The position numbers and the translations under genes are program-made. Shown here one piece after another: positions 1-5,444 of a DNA stretch of 6,385 bases (its first letter is position 1; each line of letters begins with the position of its first letter). The DNA comes from Verrucomicrobiales bacterium (GTDB lineage Bacteria; Verrucomicrobiota; Verrucomicrobiia; Verrucomicrobiales; Akkermansiaceae), in the NCBI GenBank assembly GCA_003527555.1, contig DPWT01000028.1, positions 1 to 6,385 on the forward strand. The letters are read 5' to 3'. The notes beneath the pieces are model-generated. The model saw only the letters and a list, made by a program, of their open reading frames with translations. It searched no databases and was not told the DNA's origin.

Positions 1-51
1 GATGCCTCAAAATTTGGGATGCCTCAAAATTTAAAACTAAGGGAAATTTGG
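1..51. repeat. 17-bp tandem repeat, two good copies and one decayed
   Basis: The unit GATGCCTCAAAATTTGG occurs at 1-17 and again at 18-34, identical over its first 15 bases. In the same 17-bp register, positions 35-51 keep only the 3' half (AAATTTGG at 44-51), so this looks like a decayed third copy. The array ends one base before the -35 box of the likely rplM promoter. The left edge of the window cuts the array, so more copies may lie upstream. It could be the tail of an intergenic repeat, a binding site for a regulator, or an A/T-rich upstream promoter element. The sequence does not decide among these. Confidence 0.75.
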
Positions 52-52
52 G

Positions 53-81
53 TTGACATGTCATTTATTGCCTCCTAGTTT
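53..81 (+). promoter_or_regulatory. Likely sigma70-type promoter of the rplM operon
   Basis: A perfect -35 hexamer TTGACA (53-58) is followed after a 17-nt spacer by TAGTTT (76-81), which matches the -10 consensus at three of six positions. The predicted transcription start would be near 88, giving a leader of roughly 120 nt before rplM. The -35 box is strong and the spacing ideal, but the -10 box is mediocre. Ribosomal protein operons usually have a strong promoter, which fits the position. Confidence 0.5.
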
Positions 82-85
82 GCGC

Positions 86-170
86 GCCCCTCAGAGCGAG
101 GTGGGCAGTGCATCCTGATTATGGATTCATCACCCTGGGAAGCCAGCAAAAGTATGCGTTTTCAGCATGC
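86..170 (+). promoter_or_regulatory. Structured 5' leader of the rplM operon
   Basis: Four small stem-loops lie in a row in the predicted untranslated leader. The first is GC-rich (GCCC 86-89 with GGGC 103-106, plus CTC 90-92 with GAG 98-100). The second pairs ATCC 112-115 with GGAT 123-126. The third pairs CTGG 135-138 with CCAG 143-146 around a 4-nt loop. The fourth pairs GTATGC 152-157 with GCATGC 165-170, including one G-U pair. L13 represses its own operon through the leader in E. coli, and a leader RNA ahead of rplM is known in Firmicutes, so a similar control is possible here. I do not recognise the fold, and short stems also arise by chance. Confidence 0.35.
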
Positions 171-210
171 CAAGCTATTTTTTAAAACCACTACTCCAAT
201 ATAACCAACC

Positions 211-642
211 ATGAAAACCTTTTCAGCAAAGGCCCACGAAGTTGAGCGTAAATGGTATGTGATCGACGCCACAGACAAGGTGCTTGGTCAGGTTGCCGTC
301 GAGGCAGCCATCCTATTACGCGGCAAGCATAAGCCCATCTTCACCGCACACGTCGATACCGGCGATTACGTCATCATTACCAATGCCGAGAAGGTTGTCC
401 TGACCGGTAATAAAGAGACTGAGAAAATCTACACGCACTACACCGGTTATGTTGGTAACCAGAAGGTAGAGACACCCAAAAAGGTGCGTGCCCGCCGCCC
501 GGAGCTCCTGCTAGAGCGTGCCGTCCGCGGCATGATCCCTCACAACAAACTGGGTGATGCCATCTACAAAAAACTCAAGGTTGTTGTCGGCTCTGAGCAC
601 GGTCATGATGCACAGCAGCCAGAGTCCTACGAAATTGGCTAA
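211..642 (+). CDS. rplM: 50S ribosomal protein L13
   Basis: This is the large-subunit ribosomal protein L13, an early-assembling protein that binds 23S rRNA. At 143 residues it matches the usual bacterial length of about 142, so it appears complete. The N-terminal pattern (KWYVIDATDKVLGQVA, about residues 14-29) and the signature LERAVRGMIPHNKLG (about 101-115) are typical of the family. The ATG is preceded by CAATATAACCAACC with no Shine-Dalgarno sequence, yet the protein begins exactly where L13 should. It is the first gene of an L13-S9 operon, the common bacterial order, with rpsI beginning 34 nt after its stop codon. Identification is certain. Confidence 0.98.
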   Translation: MKTFSAKAHEVERKWYVIDATDKVLGQVAVEAAILLRGKHKPIFTAHVDTGDYVIITNAEKVVLTGNKETEKIYTHYTGYVGNQKVETPKKVRARRPELLLERAVRGMIPHNKLGDAIYKKLKVVVGSEHGHDAQQPESYEIG

Positions 643-676
643 ACCTTAAACATTCTAACTTTAACTAAATTTTCTC

Positions 677-1072
677 ATGAGCGAAGCTACTACACACTGT
701 GCTACTGGACGCCGCAAGACATCCGTCGCACGCGTTTGGATTACACCAGGAACCGGACGTATCACCATCAATAACCGTCCTTTTGAAGAGTATGTCCCTA
801 CGGTGACACTCCAAAACTCACTGCTTGAGCCTTTTCAAAGAGCCAAGCTTACCAATAAGTTTGATGTCAAGGTCGTCGCCAAGGGTGGCGGTATGACAGG
901 TCAAGTTGGAGCAATCCGCCTTGGCATATCACGAGCTCTGTGTGAGCACGACGAAGAACTTCGCCCAGCACTCAAGGAAGCTGGTTTAATGCGCCGTGAC
1001 CCACGTCAGAAAGAGCGCAAGAAATACGGTCAGCCAGGTGCGCGTAAGAAGTTCCAATTCTCCAAGCGTTAA
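677..1072 (+). CDS. rpsI: 30S ribosomal protein S9
   Basis: This is the small-subunit ribosomal protein S9, whose C-terminal tail reaches the P-site tRNA in the ribosome. The 131 residues match the family length. Visible hallmarks are the N-terminal ATGRRKTSVARVW (about residues 9-21), the central GGGMTGQVGAIRLGISRAL (about 70-88), and the basic C-terminus KKYGQPGARKKFQFSKR ending in the universal SKR. No Shine-Dalgarno sequence precedes the ATG; the upstream stretch is pyrimidine- and A-rich. It follows rplM by 34 nt and is followed after 24 nt by a small basic protein gene, so all three are very probably cotranscribed up to the terminator at 1272-1308. Confidence 0.98.
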   Translation: MSEATTHCATGRRKTSVARVWITPGTGRITINNRPFEEYVPTVTLQNSLLEPFQRAKLTNKFDVKVVAKGGGMTGQVGAIRLGISRALCEHDEELRPALKEAGLMRRDPRQKERKKYGQPGARKKFQFSKR

Positions 1073-1096
1073 TCCATACCAGAACCTCAATATACC

Positions 1097-1252
1097 ATGT
1101 CAAAGCATTCATCATTAAAGACAGCTGGCGGAGCCAGCGGAAAGCGTTCTGTGCTCAAGCGATTTGAACGCATCAAGCTGCTCAAGCAGCGTGGTCAATG
1201 GAAGAAGGGAGCCAGCCCAATTGGCCTCCCCAAGACCAAGCCAGAAGCATAA
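1097..1252 (+). CDS. PVC-type small basic protein (51 residues)
   Basis: This small ORF encodes 51 residues, rich in lysine and arginine, running from MSKHSSLKTAGGASG to GLPKTKPEA. The core KRSVLKRFERIKLLKQRGQW (residues 16-35) and the end SPIGLPKTK (40-48) match what I remember of the small basic protein family of Chlamydiae and Verrucomicrobia (TIGR04137), described as a signature protein of the PVC superphylum with unspecific nucleic-acid binding. Its exact role is unknown. A position third in the L13-S9 operon, just before the terminator, suggests work in or near the ribosome, but that is inference. No Shine-Dalgarno sequence is seen; the ATG follows CTCAATATACC, much like the rplM start. 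The family call rests on memory of the motif, not a search. Confidence 0.9.
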   Translation: MSKHSSLKTAGGASGKRSVLKRFERIKLLKQRGQWKKGASPIGLPKTKPEA

Positions 1253-1271
1253 GCTTTAAATAATTTATTAC

Positions 1272-1308
1272 AACCCGCCCAATGAAATCCATTCGGGCGG
1301 GTTTTTTT
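1272..1308 (+). terminator. Rho-independent terminator of the rplM-rpsI operon
   Basis: A perfect stem CCCGCCC (1274-1280) with GGGCGGG (1295-1301) is extended inward by AATG (1281-1284) with CATT (1290-1293) past a bulged C, closing on a 5-nt loop. It is followed directly by seven T residues (1302-1308). Two A bases before the stem can pair with the first T bases. It lies 20 nt after the stop of the small basic protein gene and ends the ribosomal protein operon. Confidence 0.95.
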
Positions 1309-1330
1309 GTCCACTTTCATTTAATCGAAC

Positions 1331-2188
1331 ATGAGCAACCCAGCACAAGGAACCCGACTAAACAAGTTTTTAGCCTCATGCGGCGTGGGCTCGAGGCGTG
1401 CGTGTGACGCCATGATCCAAGAAGGTGGAGTATATGTAAACAACGCGATTTGTGTTAATCCCGCAACGCGCGTCACATCGGATGATACGGTGCGTGTAGG
1501 TAAAAGGATTGTCACACCGAGATCCACAGAAGTTGTTTTGTTTAATAAACCCCGAGGACTTGTTTGCACAGCAAAGGATGAGCTTGGAAGGGAAACTATC
1601 TACGCAGCACTACCACAGAAACTTCATCATTTGAAAAATGTTGGTAGGCTCGATAAAGAATCAGAAGGTATTATTGTTCTTACCAATGACGGTGATCTTG
1701 CGCTGAGCCTAACTCATCCACGACAGAAGGTGGAAAAGGAATACATTGTGACACTTAACCAAGCGTTCCAAAATGATGTGATGGATAAACTCATAGCTGG
1801 TGTGTATACCCCAGAGGGCAGGGCGGCTGCTAAGGCGGTGCGGCGACTCTCACCGCGCCGTGTCAGTGTTGTATTAGAGACAGGTTTGAAACGCCAGATC
1901 CGGTTGATGTTTGAAGCTGTCCATTTGCGTGTTACCAAGCTAGTGCGAGTGCGTATCGGTTCACTTGGTGGAGGTGGACTTGCACCAGGCGAATGGTATG
2001 CTCTCGAGCCAAATGAAATTGAGGCACTAAAAACGAACCCAAAGCCCCGTAAGCAACCCGCCGATGTAGAAAAAGCAAAACGCCAACGACCATCGAAAAA
2101 CGCTTCCTCTCATCGATCGGTGAGAAAAGCGGCAAAGAAACAGGTTCGCGGAAAGTCATCGGGCCGCCCTCCAAAGCGGCGCAGGTAG
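1331..2188 (+). CDS. RsuA/RluB-family rRNA pseudouridine synthase
   Basis: This 285-residue enzyme converts a specific uridine in ribosomal RNA to pseudouridine. An N-terminal S4 RNA-binding domain (about residues 9-60, with LNKFLASCGVGSRRACDAMI) precedes the catalytic domain (about 67-234). That domain shows NKPRG (72-76), the catalytic motif GRLDKESEG with the likely nucleophile Asp108, EKEYIVTL (135-142) and KRQIRLMFE (187-195). Residues about 235-285 form a lysine/arginine-rich, low-complexity tail, as in some RluB/RluF proteins. The target (23S or 16S) cannot be told from sequence, so I give no symbol. In the usual AVGHPV region it reads AVHLRV (196-201), replacing the common glycine with histidine. 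The ATG has no Shine-Dalgarno sequence and lies 22 nt after the terminator of the preceding operon, so its promoter is not obvious. Confidence 0.93.
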   Translation: MSNPAQGTRLNKFLASCGVGSRRACDAMIQEGGVYVNNAICVNPATRVTSDDTVRVGKRIVTPRSTEVVLFNKPRGLVCTAKDELGRETIYAALPQKLHHLKNVGRLDKESEGIIVLTNDGDLALSLTHPRQKVEKEYIVTLNQAFQNDVMDKLIAGVYTPEGRAAAKAVRRLSPRRVSVVLETGLKRQIRLMFEAVHLRVTKLVRVRIGSLGGGGLAPGEWYALEPNEIEALKTNPKPRKQPADVEKAKRQRPSKNASSHRSVRKAAKKQVRGKSSGRPPKRRR

Positions 2189-2227
2189 TTAAGAGAAACA
2201 CGATAAAGCTTGCTGATAAATTTCGAC

Positions 2228-2256
2228 TTGGCGGTGCTGAAATCCTTTACTAACAT
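2228..2256 (+). promoter_or_regulatory. Possible promoter for acs
   Basis: TTGGCG (2228-2233) and TAACAT (2251-2256) are spaced by 17 nt, and each matches its consensus hexamer at four of six positions. Transcription would start near 2263 and leave a leader of about 275 nt. A competing candidate closer to the gene is TTGTGT (2491-2496) with TGTAAT (2516-2521), but its 19-nt spacing is poor and it would leave almost no leader. Neither is strong. Confidence 0.25.
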
Positions 2257-2464
2257 AAAATCCGTTAGGTTAGAGATTTGCCCGTTGAGTCAGTCACGCA
2301 GGTGTGATTAACGAGCGAGGAGATGTTATTATTTGTTGTCTATCGTCAATATAGTGAGCATTTAAGAAATCAGGAATTATCGGATCCACACGGTAAAATA
2401 ACGATTTTTTGATATTGGAGGGTAGCAAATTCTTAACCGATGAGCTTGATAATAAGCATGTCTG

Positions 2465-2502
2465 ACTTGGTGAAATGTAGGATTGCCAAGTTGTGTGCAA
2501 TC
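2465..2502 (+). repeat. Two interlocked inverted repeats upstream of acs
   Basis: ACTTGG (2465-2470) is perfectly complementary to CCAAGT (2486-2491). GATTGC (2481-2486) is perfectly complementary to GCAATC (2497-2502). The second pair begins inside the loop of the first and ends outside it, and the two share only base 2486. In RNA this is the layout of an H-type pseudoknot (6-bp and 5-bp stems) or of two mutually exclusive hairpins. In DNA, GATTGC-N10-GCAATC could instead be a protein operator. I do not recognise a known element. Confidence 0.4.
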
Positions 2503-2510
2503 GATAGTTT

Positions 2511-2538
2511 GGGGGTGTAATCAAGTTACACTTTATCC
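2511..2538 (+). promoter_or_regulatory. G-run plus hairpin at the acs start: possible split ribosome-binding site
   Basis: GTGTAA (2515-2520) and TTACAC (2526-2531) form a perfect 6-bp stem with a 5-nt loop, ending 7 nt before the acs ATG. No Shine-Dalgarno sequence lies at the normal distance. A G-run at 2511-2515, able to pair with the CCUCC of 16S rRNA using one G-U pair, sits just before the stem. Folding the stem would bring it to an effective spacing of 7 nt. The alternative reading is a palindromic operator overlapping a -10-like TGTAAT. Confidence 0.4.
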
Positions 2539-4491
2539 ATGAGTAAAAACATCGAAAGTCACCTCAGCGAAGACCGTGAGTTCAAGCCATCGAAGGAATT
2601 TTCTAAGAAAGCCCGAGTCTCAAGCATGGCGCAGTACAAACGCATGCACAAGGAGTCGATCGAGAAGCCGGCTACGTTCTGGGCGCGCGAAGCGAGAGAG
2701 CTGCATTGGGATAAAAAATGGACCAAGGTTCTCGATTGGAAGGCCCCGTATGCCAAGTGGTTTGTCGGAGGTAAAACCAATGTCTGTGTGAACTGCGTGG
2801 ATCGCCATGTGGCGGAAGGCCGGGGTAACAAGGCGGCAATCATCTGGGAAGGTGAGCCGGGTGATAAGCGTACGTTAACTTATTATCAGCTTCAGCGTGA
2901 GGTCTGCCGATTTGCGAATGTGTTAGAAGCCAATGGCGTTAAGTCAAAAGATCGTGTGCTGATCTACATGCCAATGGTGGTTGAGGCGACCGTTGCCATG
3001 CTCGCATGCGCACGCATCGGTGCTGTGCACTCGGTTATTTTTGGCGGCTTCTCTGCAGAGTCGATCAAAGACCGCTTAGACGACTCAAAAGCGTCCTGTG
3101 TGATTACTGCCGATGGTGGCTGGCGCCGAGGTGGAGTGGTTGATTTGAAGGTTAATGTCGATGAGGCACTGAAACGCGACAAATTTGTTAAAAAAGTCAT
3201 TGTGCTCAAGCGTACTGAAAATCAGGTAAAGATGAAGCGTGGCCGCGATGTTTGGTGGCATGATGAAATCGCTAAAACTCCTGCCACCCACAAGGCTAAG
3301 GCATTTGATTCCGAACACCCGCTGTTCATTCTCTATACTTCTGGATCCACCGGAAAACCCAAAGGTATCCTGCACACGACTGGCGGCTACATGATCGGGA
3401 CCTACGCGACCTGCAAATATATCTTCGATATGCGCGATGAGGATGTTTACTGGTGCACCGCCGATGTTGGCTGGATCACTGGGCACTCATATATTACCTA
3501 CGGCCCAATGCTCAACGGCGTAACACAGGTGATGTACGAGGGTGCGCCAAACTTCCCTGACTTTTCACGTTTTTGGCAAATTGTCGAAGAGTATGGCGTC
3601 AGTATTTTCTACACAGCACCCACTGCAATCCGTGCCTTCATCAAGGCTGGTGCTGAATTGGTCGAAAAACATGACCTTTCCTCACTCCGTTTACTAGGCA
3701 CCGTTGGTGAACCAATCAACCCAGAGGCATGGATGTGGTATTATAACAAAATTGGTGGTGGACGTTGTCCAATTGTCGATACTTGGTGGCAGACAGAGAC
3801 CGGTGGCATCATGATTTCACCATTGCCTGGCTGCACCTCAATCAAACCGGGAACTGCCACGTTACCGTTCTTTGGCGTCGATGCGGCCATCCTTGATGAG
3901 GAGGGTAACGAGTGTAAGGCAAATGAGGGTGGTAAACTCGTTATTCGTCAGCCATGGCCAAGTATGCTACGCACGATTTACGGCGATAAAAAACGCTACC
4001 GCGATACCTACTGGAGTGACTATAAGGGCATGTACACCGCAGGCGACGGTGCTCGACGCGACCGCAAAGGAAACTTTTGGATCGTAGGTCGTCTCGATGA
4101 CGTACTGAACGTCTCGGGCCACCGCCTTGGAACCGCGGAAGTTGAAAGCGCCTTGGTCGCTCACAAGGCCGTGGCGGAAGCAGCTGTAGTTGGCCGTCCC
4201 CATGAGATCAAAGGCGAAGCGATTTCTGCATTCGTCACCTTGAAAAGCACCGTCAAACCGAGTGATGCGCTGGCCAAGGAATTACGTAATCATGTTGGGA
4301 AAATCATCGGAGCCATTGCCAAGCCAGATGACGTGTATCTTACCCCCGCATTACCCAAAACGCGCTCAGGCAAGATCATGCGCCGACTGCTCAAAGAACT
4401 TGTCGCGACTGGTAAAGCGAGTGGTAACATGTCTACCTTGGAAGATATAAATGTTGTAAAGAATTTACAGGCAATGGTTAATAAAAAGTGA
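2539..4491 (+). CDS. acs: Acetyl-CoA synthetase (AMP-forming)
   Basis: Acs activates acetate with ATP to acetyl-AMP and then forms acetyl-CoA, feeding acetate into central metabolism in the cytoplasm. The 650 residues match the family length. The nucleotide-binding loop [11 protein letters not shown] lies at 266-276, WWQTETGG at 416-423, the adenylate-binding aspartate in [10 protein letters not shown] is D503, and the hinge region holds R518 and R529. The C-terminal [11 protein letters not shown] carries K612, equivalent to Lys609 of the Salmonella enzyme, the residue needed for adenylation and switched off by acetylation. The acetate pocket residues are W312, I313, T314, V389 and W417. They equal the Salmonella set except Ile for Val310, so acetate is the expected substrate. 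No acetyltransferase or deacetylase gene is nearby. The next gene starts 40 nt downstream without a terminator. Confidence 0.97.
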   Translation: MSKNIESHLSEDREFKPSKEFSKKARVSSMAQYKRMHKESIEKPATFWAREARELHWDKKWTKVLDWKAPYAKWFVGGKTNVCVNCVDRHVAEGRGNKAAIIWEGEPGDKRTLTYYQLQREVCRFANVLEANGVKSKDRVLIYMPMVVEATVAMLACARIGAVHSVIFGGFSAESIKDRLDDSKASCVITADGGWRRGGVVDLKVNVDEALKRDKFVKKVIVLKRTENQVKMKRGRDVWWHDEIAKTPATHKAKAFDSEHPLFILYTSGSTGKPKGILHTTGGYMIGTYATCKYIFDMRDEDVYWCTADVGWITGHSYITYGPMLNGVTQVMYEGAPNFPDFSRFWQIVEEYGVSIFYTAPTAIRAFIKAGAELVEKHDLSSLRLLGTVGEPINPEAWMWYYNKIGGGRCPIVDTWWQTETGGIMISPLPGCTSIKPGTATLPFFGVDAAILDEEGNECKANEGGKLVIRQPWPSMLRTIYGDKKRYRDTYWSDYKGMYTAGDGARRDRKGNFWIVGRLDDVLNVSGHRLGTAEVESALVAHKAVAEAAVVGRPHEIKGEAISAFVTLKSTVKPSDALAKELRNHVGKIIGAIAKPDDVYLTPALPKTRSGKIMRRLLKELVATGKASGNMSTLEDINVVKNLQAMVNKK

Positions 4492-4517
4492 CTTTAGAAA
4501 ACATCCATCCGTCCAAT

Positions 4518-4522
4518 AAGGA
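4518..4522 (+). promoter_or_regulatory. Shine-Dalgarno sequence for the coiled-coil gene
   Basis: AAGGA lies 9 nt before the ATG at 4532. This supports that start over the in-frame ATG at 4601 (residue 24), and it contrasts with the absence of such a site in the five upstream genes. Confidence 0.6.
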
Positions 4523-4531
4523 TATTACCTT

Positions 4532-5407
4532 ATGAACAGTACTCGTTATTTACTAGCTAGAGTGGCGCTTTCCTTTGGTATTCATCGGAAAAACAAGCGT
4601 ATGTCTGAAGCTGCTGACGAAATGCACTTGTTGCGTCTGGCTGAGGAGATCTTGGGTGAAATCGTGTGGGAGCGTGCCGAGGACATCGAGGATATAAGTG
4701 TTGAGTATTGGACTTTGCGTAAGTTTATGCTTCAGAAAAATGAGATTGATCTGAAAGTAAATCAAGCGGCAGATGTATTGGATTTATCACATGAAGAGCG
4801 TAATGCTGTGCTCAATAAATCTAACCAATCATGTTTAGCTCTGGAGAAAAAGCGCGACGAGTTATTTGCAAAATCTACGGCACTTGTTGCAGAGCGTGAT
4901 AATCTAATTTCAAAGGCACGACTACTGCGGCGCAAATTCGATGCGAGCCGTACTAAAATTCAGGTGCTAAGTGAGGATGTAGATAATGCTGAAATAGTTC
5001 AGTTAGAGAGGCGTAAATTGTCCGATTATAAAAACGAGTTTGCGCGTCTCAAGGATTCTCGCGATGAAGTTGGTGAGCGTATCACTAAGCTGGATCTTCT
5101 GATCGCTCGCATTGAGGAGAGTATTTCGGAGGACCGAGGGCGACTACGTCAAGAGGCCTCAGAAGCATACCAGAGCATTGGTAAAGCCAACCGAGATATA
5201 TCACAGTTAAGTGCAGAGACCGGTTTGATAGAGTTAGGTATACAAGAGCATTTTTGCGCAGTTGGCCGATACGTTAGTAATCATGCGAGCACCAATCCTA
5301 TTTGTCGCAAAATTTGTAAAGACCACCTAAGCCTCATTGCTCAAATGCAGAGCTTGCGCAGTTCAATCGCACTTAACAACAAGCTGGTATCCATGGCGGG
5401 AATGTAA
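4532..5407 (+). CDS. Unrecognised coiled-coil protein
   Basis: I do not recognise this 291-residue protein. Its N-terminus (1-23) is basic and mildly hydrophobic (YLLARVALSFGIHRKNKR). An acidic helical block follows at about 30-66 (HLLRLAEEILGEIVWERAEDIE). Residues about 68-235 are rich in Glu, Lys, Arg and Leu with little proline or glycine, as in a long coiled coil. A shorter C-terminal part (236-291) holds four cysteines (242, 258, 262 and one at 101 outside it) but no clear metal motif. No signal peptide or membrane segment is obvious. It sits between acs and nnr, 40 and 37 nt from them, and may be cotranscribed. A structural or scaffold role is possible, but generic coiled coils give no functional inference. 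An alternative start is Met24. Confidence 0.8.
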   Translation: MNSTRYLLARVALSFGIHRKNKRMSEAADEMHLLRLAEEILGEIVWERAEDIEDISVEYWTLRKFMLQKNEIDLKVNQAADVLDLSHEERNAVLNKSNQSCLALEKKRDELFAKSTALVAERDNLISKARLLRRKFDASRTKIQVLSEDVDNAEIVQLERRKLSDYKNEFARLKDSRDEVGERITKLDLLIARIEESISEDRGRLRQEASEAYQSIGKANRDISQLSAETGLIELGIQEHFCAVGRYVSNHASTNPICRKICKDHLSLIAQMQSLRSSIALNNKLVSMAGM

Positions 5408-5444
5408 TTGGTTTTTGCTAATCTCCAGCTAGGGTTGTTGTCGT

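Larger units (their letters stand above)
2189..2538. other. 350-nt gene-free region between pseudouridine synthase and acs
   Basis: No convincing gene lies here on either strand. I see no good terminator for the upstream gene: CTAAC 2250-2254 with GTTAG 2264-2268 has no T-run, and the weak hairpin 2377-2396 lies 8 nt short of a T-run. The region probably holds the acs promoter and leader. The first two thirds look unstructured and AT-rich, and the last 75 nt carry overlapping inverted repeats, described separately. Confidence 0.7.

Noticed and set aside
1..34. CRISPR array
   Set aside because: The repeat unit is 17 bp with essentially no spacer, so it is a simple tandem repeat.
1321..2201. 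Reverse-strand open frames (1321-1569, 1714-1938, 1932-2201) over the pseudouridine synthase
   Set aside because: They lie opposite a gene with clear catalytic motifs, have no recognisable protein features and look like shadow frames.
2377..2410. Hairpin TTATCG/CGGTAA followed by a T-run as a terminator
   Set aside because: The stem is weak with one G-U pair and the T-run begins 8 nt after it, so it does not look like a working rho-independent terminator.
2294..2524. 76-residue reverse-strand open frame in the gap before acs
   Set aside because: The product shows no family features, and the frame covers the inverted repeats near acs. Most likely chance.
2559..4450. Open frames within acs on both strands
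   Set aside because: They overlap a full-length Acs with all motifs intact and have no ribosome-binding site or family features.
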